A stretch of DNA of 40,121 nt from Comamonadaceae bacterium (GCA_947445115.1 CANFCG010000020.1:1-40121); one strand, 5' to 3'; counted from the first letter of the stretch, positions 25,050 through 34,510 are shown. The notes: a model not told the origin generated them from the letters alone. Translations and numbers: made by a program.

Positions 25050-26005
25050 GTAAACAACCTTCCAAATCCAGCCCGTAAACGGCCACCCAAGCCAACGTTT
25101 TGATAGCGCAGGGACGACATATCGCCCAATTGCTTTTGCAAAGCAAAAACAGATTGTGGGCGAGCTTGCGGATCGAGTGCCATACAACTCTCGACCAGCT
25201 CAATTAAATTATCAGAATAAACACCGTGCAAGCGCCCTAAAACGATATGTAGCTTATCTTTGGATTTTCTAGCTACTGCATCCACTGGTGGAAAACCATT
25301 CATACAGGCAAAAATACAAGCGCCAATGGCATAGATATCCGTCCAAGGCCCAAGCACACCATCCCGCAGATACATCTCAGGTGCTGCAAAACCAGGCGTG
25401 TACATGGGGCGCATGGCGCTATCTTGCGTTTTATTTATGACCTGGCGAGCAGCACCAAAGTCAATCAACACCGCTTTATTGCTATTGGTGATCATCAGGT
25501 TGGCGGGCTTAATATCTAGGTGCAGCATTTTGGACTGATGCACGATGCGTAGCCCATGCAAAATCTCGTCAAACAAAGATCGGATCGTGGATTCACGAAA
25601 TATCTTCTCCCGCTTTAAATCCCGTGCCGTCAAGATGAACTCTTGCAATGTTGCACCTTGCAAGTAGTTCATGACCATGTAGATGGTCTCGTTGGCACGA
25701 AAAAAATTTTGCACCCCCACCACAGCAGGATGCGAAATTTGCGCCAGTGCGCGCCCCTCTTCAAAGAAGCTTTTTAACCCTAGCCAATAAAGCGGCAACT
25801 TGTCTTCGGCCACGCTAGGTAGTAGCTCACCCTCCTGGCGCGTCACCAACGACGAGGGTAAATATTCTTTAATCGCCACCCAGCCCTCAGCTTTGTCTTT
25901 TGCCAGATAAACCACACCAAACCCCCCCACGGATAGCTTGCGCACAATGCGGTAGCCTCCAATGAGCGTATCAGCAGGTAAGGCAGCGGGTTTTATTTTT
26001 GACAT
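25046..26005 (-). CDS. Hanks-type serine/threonine protein kinase
   Basis: A 319-residue soluble kinase. Glycine loop SVGGFGVVY (about 25-33), Lys46 (VAIKEYLP), catalytic loop HLDIKPANL (162-170) and Asp182 of DFG are all present; the HRD arginine is replaced by Leu, so it is a non-RD kinase and probably does not rely on activation-loop phosphorylation. APEM and WTDIYAIGACIF follow. No transmembrane or PASTA domain. I chose ATG at 26005; TTG at 26011 is an alternative. It ends in a 4-base overlap with the phosphatase and is divergent from yicC with only 10 bases between start codons. Confidence 0.92.
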   Translation of the reverse strand: MSKIKPAALPADTLIGGYRIVRKLSVGGFGVVYLAKDKAEGWVAIKEYLPSSLVTRQEGELLPSVAEDKLPLYWLGLKSFFEEGRALAQISHPAVVGVQNFFRANETIYMVMNYLQGATLQEFILTARDLKREKIFRESTIRSLFDEILHGLRIVHQSKMLHLDIKPANLMITNSNKAVLIDFGAARQVINKTQDSAMRPMYTPGFAAPEMYLRDGVLGPWTDIYAIGACIFACMNGFPPVDAVARKSKDKLHIVLGRLHGVYSDNLIELVESCMALDPQARPQSVFALQKQLGDMSSLRYQNVGLGGRLRAGFGRLFT

Positions 26006-26015
26006 AATCAAGTAA

Positions 26016-26933
26016 ATGAACGGCGCAGTTTACAGCATGACAGGGTTTGCCACAGGCACACTCACTACGGGCACAAGCCTCGGTTTCACCTTCGATATTC
26101 GTAGTGTGAATAGCCGTTTTTTGGATTTAAGCTTCAAACTTCCCGATAGTTATCGGCATTTAGAGGTCAAGCTGCGTGAGGCTGTCACGGGTCGCCTCAA
26201 ACGCGGCAAGTGCGAAATCAGGCTAAACACTCAGGCCACCGCTGGCTCGGTCAGCACGGTAACGCTAGACATGACACGCATTGCAAACCTTTTGACGCAG
26301 CAAGCTCAAATTCTGGCGCTTGCCCCAAACGCGGCAGCGTTATCGGTTGCCGACATACTGGCGCTCGCCTCCAGTAAAGGTGAGTCGTCAGCTGATGCAC
26401 CACCTAGCGACGCGGCTTTACTAGGTTTGATGCAAACGACGCTGGACGACTTTATGCAAGCAAGAAACTTAGAAGGTGGTCGATTGGCGGCCGTGATGCT
26501 AGCCCAAGTACAAAGCCTACGCGAGCAGCGCACGGCCGTGATCCCGCTCATTCCTTCGTTGATTGAGTTACAACGTCAAAAATTTTTACAAAAGTTTGGC
26601 GATGCCGTCGCTGACAGTGGTGGGAAAATTAGCGCAAGCAGCGCTGAGGAGCGGGCGCTAGCAGAGGCCACCGCTTTTGCACTGCGCATCGATGTGACAG
26701 AAGAAGTCAACCGCCTCGGATCACATTTGGATGAAATTGAGTCTTTACTCACAAAAGGACCGGATAAAAAAGGAACGGAACTTGGCAAGCGTCTTGAGTT
26801 TTTAATTCAAGAACTGCAGCGTGAAGCCAATACGCTGGGATCGAAATCTGCCACGCTGGAGACCACCAAAATAGCCGTCGAGATGAAGGTCCTGATTGAG
26901 CAGCTACGTGAGCAAGTTCAAAACATTGAATAA
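26016..26933 (+). CDS. yicC: YicC/YloC family endoribonuclease
   Basis: A 305-residue member of the YicC family, which has been reported to have endoribonuclease activity. It contains YSMTGFATG near the start, DIRSVNSRFLDLSFKLPD, and the conserved C-terminal LEFLIQELQREANTLGSKS (about 265-285). Two starts are possible: ATG at 26016, which keeps the family YSMTGFA segment at residues 6-12, or ATG at 26037. No Shine-Dalgarno is visible. It starts 10 bases from the divergent kinase and lies 28 bases before gmk. Confidence 0.93.
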   Translation: MNGAVYSMTGFATGTLTTGTSLGFTFDIRSVNSRFLDLSFKLPDSYRHLEVKLREAVTGRLKRGKCEIRLNTQATAGSVSTVTLDMTRIANLLTQQAQILALAPNAAALSVADILALASSKGESSADAPPSDAALLGLMQTTLDDFMQARNLEGGRLAAVMLAQVQSLREQRTAVIPLIPSLIELQRQKFLQKFGDAVADSGGKISASSAEERALAEATAFALRIDVTEEVNRLGSHLDEIESLLTKGPDKKGTELGKRLEFLIQELQREANTLGSKSATLETTKIAVEMKVLIEQLREQVQNIE

Positions 26934-26961
26934 AACATCGAATCATTCTGACTAGAACACT

Positions 26962-27582
26962 ATGGATTACCCAGGAAATCTTTTTATCGTTGCAGCACCT
27001 AGTGGAGCTGGCAAATCAAGCCTAGTTAAGGCCTTGCGCGAGCTTGATCACCGCGTGCAACCCTCCATCTCGCACACCACACGGGCGCCGCGCGGGCAAG
27101 AAAAAAATGGCCGCGAATACCATTTTGTGAATGCAGATGAATTTGACCGCATGATTGATGCTGGCGAATTTTTAGAGTGGGCATCAGTACACGGCCACCG
27201 ATCAGGCACATCGAAACGCGCAATTGAAGCGCACATTGCGCTTGGTAACGATGTGATTTTGGAGATTGACTACCAAGGCGCCTTCCAAGTCAAGCGCATG
27301 TTTGCCAATAGCATCTCCATTTTCATCTTGCCACCTAGCCTCGAGGAGCTACGGGCGCGAATTGAGCGGCGCGGCGAAGATGCCCCAGACAAAATCGAAC
27401 TGCGGATGAAAAACGCTGAGGATGAAATAGCGCAAGCGAAAGCCTTTGATTTCGTTATAATTAACGAAGTTTTTGAGACCGCGCTATTCGATCTCAAAGC
27501 CATAGTTCATGCAGAGCGCCTCACATTTCTGGCACAACAAAAAGCTCGCGCTGATACCTTTCTTGCACTCAAACTTATTTAA
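26962..27582 (+). CDS. gmk: Guanylate kinase
   Basis: Phosphorylates GMP to GDP with ATP. The 206-residue protein has the P-loop APSGAGKSS (12-20), [20 protein letters not shown] for GMP binding, and [12 protein letters not shown]. yicC-gmk-rpoZ-spoT is the conserved order in proteobacteria, and the GMP/GDP step connects with (p)ppGpp made by the downstream gene. rpoZ begins 9 bases after the stop. Confidence 0.97.
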   Translation: MDYPGNLFIVAAPSGAGKSSLVKALRELDHRVQPSISHTTRAPRGQEKNGREYHFVNADEFDRMIDAGEFLEWASVHGHRSGTSKRAIEAHIALGNDVILEIDYQGAFQVKRMFANSISIFILPPSLEELRARIERRGEDAPDKIELRMKNAEDEIAQAKAFDFVIINEVFETALFDLKAIVHAERLTFLAQQKARADTFLALKLI

Positions 27583-27591
27583 AAAAACACC

Positions 27592-27792
27592 ATGGCACGT
27601 ATTACTGTTGAAGATTGCTTGAAAAAAATCCCTAATCGCTTTCAATTAGTTTTGAGTGCGACGTACCGCGCACGGATGCTCAGCCAAGGTCACGCGCCAA
27701 AATTAGCCAGCAAAAACAAGCCTGCAGTCACAGCACTGCGCGAGATTGAACAAGGACTTGTCGGCATCGAGATGCTGCGTAAAGTCGTTTAA
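27592..27792 (+). CDS. rpoZ: DNA-directed RNA polymerase omega subunit
   Basis: A 66-residue small RNA polymerase subunit that aids beta' folding and forms part of a ppGpp-binding site. It begins [20 protein letters not shown], the family signature, with [16 protein letters not shown] near the end. It is 9 bases from gmk and 14 bases before the (p)ppGpp enzyme gene, the usual operon. Confidence 0.96.
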   Translation: MARITVEDCLKKIPNRFQLVLSATYRARMLSQGHAPKLASKNKPAVTALREIEQGLVGIEMLRKVV

Positions 27793-27806
27793 TTCGTTCC
27801 CAAGCG

Positions 27807-30023
27807 ATGGTTGTTGCCGCCAAAAAAGCTGCATCCATTAGCGCCTCCGAGGCGAGCTTTGCCTCGCTACTTGCCAAAACCCAATACCTCGACGCACCAA
27901 GCCTCGATTTAGTCAGGCAGGCGTACCGCTGGGCAGACGAACTGCATTTGGGGCAAATGCGCCACAGCGGCGATCCTTACATTACCCACCCTCTCGCCGT
28001 CACGGCGCTATGCGCCGATTGGAGGCTTGACGCACAAGCCTTATGCGCCGCGCTCCTGCATGATGCGCTAGAGGACTGCGGCATTGCCAAGGGGGACATC
28101 GTTTTACGGTTTGGCAGTACCGTCGCCGACCTCGTGGATGGACTCACCAAACTAGAGAAACTCCCCGTGACCACACGGGAAGAAAATCAATCAGAGTCAT
28201 TTAGAAAAATGCTACTGGCGATGGCGACTGATGTGCGGGTCATTTTGATCAAACTAGCGGATCGCACCCACAACATGCGTACGTTAGGCGATACCCCCCC
28301 CATCAAATGGGCGCGCATTGCGGGTGAAACACAAGAGATTTATGCGCCCATTGCACATCGTCTCGGGCTGAATCAAACTTATCGCGAGCTGCAAGATTTA
28401 TCGTTCAAATATTTAAAACCTTGGCGTTATGAAACTCTGACCCGCGCCACAGCCAAAGCCAGAGCACGTGCACGCGACCTCATCCAGCGCGGTCAGAAAG
28501 AATTAGAAGCTGCTTTTGCTGCCACCAAAATGGCAGTGACGATTTCAGGACGCGAAAAAACGCTGTTCTCCATCTACAAAAAAATGCGCGCCAAGCATGT
28601 CAATTTTTCGGACATCAACGATCTATTTGGCTTTCGCGTAATCGTCAACAGCCAATCCGAGTGCTACACCGCACTGGGTGTGCTGCATCATCTCTACAAG
28701 CCCGTTCCAGGTCGCTTTAAAGACCATATTGCGATCCCTAAAGCGAACGGCTATCAATCTTTGCACACCACGCTGATTGGCCCCTCTGCCGTGACCGTGG
28801 AATTTCAAATTCGCACCGAGCCGATGCACTGGATTGCAGAATCAGGCGTTGCCGCACATTGGCTGTACAAGGCAAAAGGGAATGATCTTGCCGCAAGCAA
28901 TGCGGGGCACAACATTGGCGCGCAGTGGCTGGAGTCATTACTGGACATCCAAAACGAAACCGTCGACGCTTCCGAGTTTTGGGATCACGTTCGGGTCGAT
29001 TTATTCCCCGATGCGGTCTATGTGTTTACACCCAAAAACCGGATCATGGCATTGCCACGCGGCGCGACTGTGGTGGACTTTGCCTACGCGGTGCATAGCA
29101 CCATTGGTGATCGCTGCATGTCGGCCAAAATCAACGGGGAACTTGCCCCGCTGCGCACTGAGCTCAAAAATGGCGACCGTATCGAAGTTATCACGGCATC
29201 CGTCTCACAGCCCAATCCCGCATGGTTGTCCTTTGTTCGTACAGGGCGTGCTCGTTCAAAAATTCGTCAGTACATGAAGACACAGGCACAGAGTCATTCA
29301 CTCGTCATGGGCGAGAGGCTGCTGGTTCAAGCGCTGCGTACCGAGGGCTACGCCGCAATTCCTGCTCAAGATGCCGCCTCGAAAGCCATATGGGATAAAG
29401 CGCTGCGTTTTACAGGCAATAAAACACTAGATGAATTATTGGCTGATTTAGGACTAGGCAAACGGATCGCCACCGTCGTTGCCAAGCGTTTGGCTCGGCT
29501 GCTCGCCGAGCATGGCCAAGCCCCTGATCCACTACTCCTCTCTAGCGCCTTGATGCTGGGAGGAGATGCCTCCACCGCCCATCAATTCATCATTGATGGC
29601 AGTGAGTCGGCCAGCATGACGATGGCCGCCTGCTGTCATCCTATTCCAGGCGATGAGATCGTGGGCTATTTGGGGCATGGTGAAGGCCTCATCGTTCACC
29701 GCAGTGAGTGCTCTGCCGCACTTAAATTGATACGCAAAGACGCTGATCGCGTCATGCCCGCCGTTTGGGCGGATGACGTAAGCCGCACCTTTATTGTTCC
29801 CATCCAAATTAACGCAGCTGACGGCCAAGGCGTGCTCGCGCAAATCACCTCCAACTTAGCGGCCGCAGACGCCAACATCGTGCACGTGGATATGGCACAA
29901 GAGCCCACCACAGGCATTGCCGATCTACGCCTGCGCATCGCCGTGCGTGATGCCTCTCACCTCGCTCAAGTGCTAGCTCGCTTGGCACGCGTAAAAGCGG
30001 TTCTCAAAATCGTGCGGGCTTAA
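27807..30023 (+). CDS. spoT: Bifunctional (p)ppGpp synthetase/hydrolase
   Basis: A 738-residue RelA/SpoT enzyme. The hydrolase domain keeps His53 (RHSGDPYITHP), His85-Asp86 (LLHDALEDCG) and Asp152 (LADRTHNMRTL), so it should be active. The synthetase domain has DINDLFGFRVIV and RFKDHIAIPK (303-312); the RxKD signature is that of bifunctional enzymes rather than RelA. TGS (VYVFTPKNRIMALPRGATVV) and a C-terminal ACT domain follow. Ends with a 4-base overlap on the convergent greB stop. It probably carries out both arms of the stringent response, or only the SpoT arm if relA lies elsewhere. Confidence 0.95.
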   Translation: MVVAAKKAASISASEASFASLLAKTQYLDAPSLDLVRQAYRWADELHLGQMRHSGDPYITHPLAVTALCADWRLDAQALCAALLHDALEDCGIAKGDIVLRFGSTVADLVDGLTKLEKLPVTTREENQSESFRKMLLAMATDVRVILIKLADRTHNMRTLGDTPPIKWARIAGETQEIYAPIAHRLGLNQTYRELQDLSFKYLKPWRYETLTRATAKARARARDLIQRGQKELEAAFAATKMAVTISGREKTLFSIYKKMRAKHVNFSDINDLFGFRVIVNSQSECYTALGVLHHLYKPVPGRFKDHIAIPKANGYQSLHTTLIGPSAVTVEFQIRTEPMHWIAESGVAAHWLYKAKGNDLAASNAGHNIGAQWLESLLDIQNETVDASEFWDHVRVDLFPDAVYVFTPKNRIMALPRGATVVDFAYAVHSTIGDRCMSAKINGELAPLRTELKNGDRIEVITASVSQPNPAWLSFVRTGRARSKIRQYMKTQAQSHSLVMGERLLVQALRTEGYAAIPAQDAASKAIWDKALRFTGNKTLDELLADLGLGKRIATVVAKRLARLLAEHGQAPDPLLLSSALMLGGDASTAHQFIIDGSESASMTMAACCHPIPGDEIVGYLGHGEGLIVHRSECSAALKLIRKDADRVMPAVWADDVSRTFIVPIQINAADGQGVLAQITSNLAAADANIVHVDMAQEPTTGIADLRLRIAVRDASHLAQVLARLARVKAVLKIVRA

Positions 30024-30547
30024 TCAACCAATTTGATTAGGACTGGAACTGAGGCTGGATATACCACGGCCAAAATCTCCACTTCCTGCTCGCCCGTAGG
30101 CGTCATTAAACGCACCACATCACCCACGCGATTTTTAATGAGTGCTTTCGCAATCGGCGAGATCCAACTGACTTGCCCTGCCAGCGAATCAGCTTCGTCA
30201 ATGCCCACAATGTGTACCGTGCGTTCAAGGCCTGACTCCTCCGCATACGTCACGGTTGCACCAAAGAAAATTTGTTCGGAAGCCCCATGAATACTAGCAT
30301 CCACGACTTCGGCTATTTCTAAGCGCTTGGTTAAAAATTGAATGCGACGATCAATTTCTCGCAGTCTGCGCTTGCCATAGATGTAGTCGCCGTTCTCAGA
30401 GCGATCGCCATTTTTGGCTGCCCAGTGAATCGTCTCCACGATTTTGGGTCGCTCGTTGTCCATTAACTGCTGCCATTCCTCGCGCAATCGTGCATAACCC
30501 GTGGGCGTAAGATAGTTTTTAATCGTTGGGACTGGTGTATCACTCAT
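30020..30547 (-). CDS. greB: Transcription elongation factor GreB
   Basis: A 175-residue Gre factor that rescues backtracked RNA polymerase by stimulating transcript cleavage. The N-terminal coiled coil bears the acidic tip region GDRSENGDYIYGKRRLREID, the YGKRRLREIDRRI pattern being typical of GreB, and the C-terminal FKBP-like domain ends IAKALIKNRVGDVV. I chose ATG at 30547 because a longer frame to 30595 extends into the divergent yaeQ gene. The stop codon overlaps spoT's stop. Confidence 0.94.
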   Translation of the reverse strand: MSDTPVPTIKNYLTPTGYARLREEWQQLMDNERPKIVETIHWAAKNGDRSENGDYIYGKRRLREIDRRIQFLTKRLEIAEVVDASIHGASEQIFFGATVTYAEESGLERTVHIVGIDEADSLAGQVSWISPIAKALIKNRVGDVVRLMTPTGEQEVEILAVVYPASVPVLIKLVD

Positions 30548-30575
30548 AGAATGGTCAATCTTAAAGCAGCCCCGT

Positions 30576-31136
30576 ATGTCACTCAAAGCCACCATCTACA
30601 AAGCCCAACTGCAAATTGCCGACATGGACCGAAACGTCTATGCCGATCACAATGTGATCGTGGCGCGCCATCCCTCCGAAACCGATGAGCGCATGATGAT
30701 TCGTCTGCTCGCGTTTGCCCTCAATGTGCCTGCTGACGACAAAGCCGGAAACCTAGAGTTTGCCAAAGATCTGTGGGATGTGGACGAGCCTGCGCTATGG
30801 CACAAAGACTACACTGAAGCCGTGCGGCACTGGATTGATGTGGGGCAGCCCGATGACAAACGCCTGATGCGAGCCGCGAGTCGCTCGGAGCGTGTCAGTG
30901 TTTACGGTTTTTCAAGCAGCACAAGCGTGTGGTGGAAAAACATAGAAACCAAACTCACACGTGCCAGCAATTTAACCGTGTGGCACATCGAAGCGGCTCA
31001 AAGCCAATCACTTGCAAAGCTTGCCCAGCGCGGGATGCAGCTAAATGTCTCGGTGCAAGATGGCAGCGTTTGGATGAGTACCAACGTGGACTCGATTGAG
31101 ATCACGCCCATCAAATTGATGGGCGCAGATCACTAA
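30576..31136 (+). CDS. yaeQ: YaeQ family protein
   Basis: A 186-residue protein of the YaeQ family, which has a PD-(D/E)XK nuclease-like fold but no settled function. SLKATIYKAQLQIADMDRN, HPSETDERMMIRLLAFAL and WDVDEPALWHKDY are typical. It begins 28 bases from divergent greB and ends 1 base before the convergent formyltransferase stop. Confidence 0.92.
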   Translation: MSLKATIYKAQLQIADMDRNVYADHNVIVARHPSETDERMMIRLLAFALNVPADDKAGNLEFAKDLWDVDEPALWHKDYTEAVRHWIDVGQPDDKRLMRAASRSERVSVYGFSSSTSVWWKNIETKLTRASNLTVWHIEAAQSQSLAKLAQRGMQLNVSVQDGSVWMSTNVDSIEITPIKLMGADH

Positions 31137-31137
31137 T

Positions 31138-32079
31138 TTAGAGCACCCAGCCCACGGTCAGTTTGAGATGCGTCGCCATCTCAGCGCCGCTGATTTTTTT
31201 GGTGTCATCCGCCTTGGCGCGTAGCACCTCAATTTCACCACCATTACAAACAAAGAAAAACGACGTCTCGGTAATTTGACTGATTTGCCCAACTTTGCCA
31301 GCGCGGCTTCTTACTTCGCCAAAAGTACGGTGCGTGTGCTTTTTGCAATCGAAAATCTGAATCTTCTTGCCGCCAACCTCTATCCACGCACCCGGCGCAG
31401 GATTGCACGCTCTGATCTGGTTATAAACCTGATCGATATGTGCGAATGGATTAATTTTTGCAGCCTTTGCCTCGTACCAACCTTCGTAGCCCGCTTGGGA
31501 CTTGTCTTGAATCGTCTCAGTATGTGCCCCCGCAACGACGCTATCGGCAGCTTCCAACATGGCGGCAACGCCCAGCGGAAAGAGGTAATCGAAGTACACC
31601 GAGCCCAGCGTGGCGTCAGCACCAATGGGGGCCGTTTTTTGCAAAATCACAGGGCCCTCGTCCAGCCCGTCGGTTGGTCTAAAAATCGTCAAGCCAGTCT
31701 CGCTCTCGCCCTGCGCAATCGCCCAGCCAATGGCGCTGGGGCCGCGATATTTGGGAAGCAAGGAGGGGTGGTACTGAATCATCCCGTGCTTAGGAATCGT
31801 GACAAACTCTTGCGGCGCAAATTGCAGCACATAGGCCATCACACCAATGTCGGCATTGCAAGCGCGCAAGGTCGCCAACGCCTCATCGCTTTTGAGTGAG
31901 GCGAACTTAAATACGGGCAAGCCCAGTTCCACGGCGCGAGCATCTAGTGCATCTGGCTTTGCGCCCTCTTTGTCAGGGGCGCAAAAAACGCCAGAAATCG
32001 TATCGCCACGGGCGTGGAAAGCCTCTAATACGGCTTTGCCAAAATCTTGCCGACCAATTACCACTATGTTCATGCTCAT
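31138..32079 (-). CDS. Formyltransferase-fold protein (ALDH1L1 N-terminal-domain-like)
   Basis: A 313-residue protein with a formyltransferase catalytic domain, then a C-terminal FMT-type domain. The sequence KHGMIQYHPSLLPKYRGPSA, PTDGLDEGPVILQ and the segment AGYEGWYEAKAAKINPF resemble the N-terminal hydrolase domain of 10-formyltetrahydrofolate dehydrogenase more than methionyl-tRNA formyltransferase. The catalytic His104 and Asp140 are kept, but the usual FMT Asn is Gln102. Probably 10-formyl-THF hydrolysis or formyl transfer to an unknown acceptor (inference). ATG at 32079 lies 4 bases after the MFS stop; 32073 is an alternative. Last gene of the eight-gene run. Confidence 0.8.
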   Translation of the reverse strand: MSMNIVVIGRQDFGKAVLEAFHARGDTISGVFCAPDKEGAKPDALDARAVELGLPVFKFASLKSDEALATLRACNADIGVMAYVLQFAPQEFVTIPKHGMIQYHPSLLPKYRGPSAIGWAIAQGESETGLTIFRPTDGLDEGPVILQKTAPIGADATLGSVYFDYLFPLGVAAMLEAADSVVAGAHTETIQDKSQAGYEGWYEAKAAKINPFAHIDQVYNQIRACNPAPGAWIEVGGKKIQIFDCKKHTHRTFGEVRSRAGKVGQISQITETSFFFVCNGGEIEVLRAKADDTKKISGAEMATHLKLTVGWVL

Positions 32080-32083
32080 ACTT

Positions 32084-33247
32084 TCATTTTGAATCCATAT
32101 TGTCGTCTGGAATGCCCCGCATGCCATACGCCACACGGCTTCCAAGCCCCACCCACGCCGAAACCGACCAGAACACCAGCGAGACCCCAAAGGCCGCGCC
32201 GCCCGCACCAAACAGCATCGGCATCAATACGCTAGAGGCGTTAATCACCATCAACCGCAAGGCTAACGTCTCACCCTGACGCGCATCTGGCGTGATGCGG
32301 TGCAGAGCACTCATGATCATCGGCTGCACCGAGCCCAGCGTAAAACCCAAAAGCATCGATACCAGCGTCATCACCCATGGATTGGGAAGGAACGGGTACA
32401 CGCCAAAGATCAGGCTAGAGATCAACATAGCACCCACCACAACCCTCCACTCGGTGAGTCGCTCCATAAAAAATGGCATCAACCCTCGCACGGCGGTGGC
32501 CGAGATGGCAAATGCACCCAAGATGAAACCAATGGTGGACGCGCTATAACCGCGCTCGTGCCCCAAAATCGGCACGACAAAAGTGTGCACATCCCAGCAC
32601 GCCGACAAAAACCAATTGACCATCAGCACACGGCGCAGCATCGGCTCTTTAATCAAATCCCACACTTTATTTTTAGCGGCACTTGCGGAGGTCACAGCCA
32701 GCCTGGCTTCACGCGTGTTTTTCATCCATAACCACATGGTAAGTGGAAAGGCAGCCAGCACAAAAAAAGCGACTCTAAAGCCACCGTGGTCAATTAAAAA
32801 TCCCGCCGTCACAGGCCCAATAAAGTTAGCCATGGCAGGACCAAGCGATATCCAACTGAACGCTTGCTTAAGTTCTGTCGGGCCTGTGACCGTACGCCCA
32901 ATGTGACGCTGCAAAGCAATCACACCGCCGCAAGTCGCGCCGCCCACGCACAGCGCCGCAATCGACAACGTAATAATATTGGGATAAATAGCCGCCAACA
33001 AAGCACCACTGGTCGAGACCGCAATGCTCCAGCGCACGGAGCGCTTGAGACCATACTGCTCTGCAAACCGCCCAGCAGGCAGCGCAATAATCACCTGCGT
33101 GAGCGCAAAGCTAGCAAGCAAGATCCCCACGATGAGCGGCGAATAGCCCTCTTGCAATGCCCACAGCGGCGCAGCAAGTCGCATCCCCGCCATCGCGCCA
33201 TGCAAAAACACATGACCAATGATGAGGCGTGCGAGTTCAGGCGTCAT
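32084..33247 (-). CDS. MFS transporter
   Basis: A 387-residue inner-membrane protein with about 12 hydrophobic segments. The loop-2/3 signature is GRFAEQYGLKRSVR; the N-terminus GHVFLHGAMAGMRLAAPLWA is typical of drug/metabolite-type MFS proteins. Substrate cannot be inferred. The start abuts the rmuC stop (TGAATG), and the formyltransferase follows after 4 bases. Confidence 0.9.
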   Translation of the reverse strand: MTPELARLIIGHVFLHGAMAGMRLAAPLWALQEGYSPLIVGILLASFALTQVIIALPAGRFAEQYGLKRSVRWSIAVSTSGALLAAIYPNIITLSIAALCVGGATCGGVIALQRHIGRTVTGPTELKQAFSWISLGPAMANFIGPVTAGFLIDHGGFRVAFFVLAAFPLTMWLWMKNTREARLAVTSASAAKNKVWDLIKEPMLRRVLMVNWFLSACWDVHTFVVPILGHERGYSASTIGFILGAFAISATAVRGLMPFFMERLTEWRVVVGAMLISSLIFGVYPFLPNPWVMTLVSMLLGFTLGSVQPMIMSALHRITPDARQGETLALRLMVINASSVLMPMLFGAGGAAFGVSLVFWSVSAWVGLGSRVAYGMRGIPDDNMDSK

Positions 33248-34510
33248 TCAAACGCATTCATCAGGCAACAACTTCTGCGCTTCGCCGTCAGGCATGGCTT
33301 CAACGGTTTTGAGTGCTCGCTCCATCGCTCGGCTGCGTGTTTCGGCACTATCTAAGGTGTTAAGCACCGTTTGCGTTTGCGCTTTGACCTTCGCCAATAC
33401 ATCGCCAAACTTACCAAACTCGGTCTTCACTGCGCCCAGCACTTGCCAGACTTCACTCGATCGCTTCTCCAGCGCCAGCGTTCTAAATCCCATTTGCAAA
33501 GAGTTGAGCATCGCAAGCAGTGTCGTCGGCCCCGCCAGCGTGATCCGGTACTCGCGCTGGAGTGAATCCATGAGGCCTGGCCTTCTGAGCACTTCTGCGT
33601 ACAAACTTTCGGATGGCAAAAACAAAATCGCAAAATCTGTGGTGTACGGCGGCTCGATGTATTTCTCGCTAATGGATTTTGCTTCCGTTCGGATGCGCAT
33701 TTCCAGCGCCTTGCCTGCCACCTCTGCACCCGCAACATCAGCGCGTTCTTGCGCGTCAAGTAAACGTTCAAAGTCTTCGGTTGGAAATTTGGCATCTATA
33801 GGAAGCCATAGCTGGCTAGGGCTCCCAGCCATATCGCTGCTTCGACCCGGCATCTTGATCGCGTAATCCACGCGCTCACGCGAGTTCGGTTTCGTCGCCA
33901 CTTGCACACCATATTGCTCCGCCACAAAAATTTGCTCAATCAGTGCACCCAACTGCGCCTCACCAAAAATGCCGCGCGTCTTCACATTGGTCAGTAAATG
34001 TTTGAGGTCGCCCACACCCTGCGCCAAGCTTTGCATTTCGCCAAGCCCTTTGTGTACTTGCTCTAACCGCTCCGCCACTTGCTTAAAGCTTTCGCCCAGC
34101 CGCGCTTGCAGCGTAGTTTGTAATTTCTCATCCACCGTTTGACGCATCTCGTCCAGCTTGGCAGAATTCGATTTTTGCAACGCTTCCAATTGCTTGTCGA
34201 GTACGTCGCGCACGTCTAGCATTCGCCGTGCATTGCTCTCGCCTAATTGCCCGAGCTGCTGGGTCAATTGCTGAGTCAATGTCTGCTGCTGCACGCCCAG
34301 CGTTTGCTGTAGTACGCCCAAGGTCTGCGTCATGGTCTGCGTTTGCTCTTGCCGCGTCAGTGCCAGTTCTTGGCGCAACTCTCGCTCTAATCGCTCTAGC
34401 CCTAATTGAAATGAATTGTCAATTTTTTCTTTCGGTTTAAATACAAGGTACAGCTGCAGGCCAAGCAGGATAAGGCCTACCAGCACAATGAGCATCATCT
34501 CAAGGCTCAT
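33248..34510 (-). CDS. rmuC: DNA recombination protein RmuC
   Basis: A 420-residue protein with an N-terminal membrane segment (IVLVGLILLGLQLYLVF, about 8-24), a long Gln-rich coiled coil (about 35-170) with repeated TQTL/QQTL and LGVQQQTL, then the RmuC domain with TRGIFGEAQLGALIEQI, KMPGRSSDM and LPIDAKFPTEDFERLLDA. RmuC has a nuclease-like fold and limits DNA inversion at short inverted repeats in E. coli. It overlaps the 2-hydroxyacid dehydrogenase by 4 bases (ATGA). Confidence 0.95.
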   Translation of the reverse strand: MSLEMMLIVLVGLILLGLQLYLVFKPKEKIDNSFQLGLERLERELRQELALTRQEQTQTMTQTLGVLQQTLGVQQQTLTQQLTQQLGQLGESNARRMLDVRDVLDKQLEALQKSNSAKLDEMRQTVDEKLQTTLQARLGESFKQVAERLEQVHKGLGEMQSLAQGVGDLKHLLTNVKTRGIFGEAQLGALIEQIFVAEQYGVQVATKPNSRERVDYAIKMPGRSSDMAGSPSQLWLPIDAKFPTEDFERLLDAQERADVAGAEVAGKALEMRIRTEAKSISEKYIEPPYTTDFAILFLPSESLYAEVLRRPGLMDSLQREYRITLAGPTTLLAMLNSLQMGFRTLALEKRSSEVWQVLGAVKTEFGKFGDVLAKVKAQTQTVLNTLDSAETRSRAMERALKTVEAMPDGEAQKLLPDECV

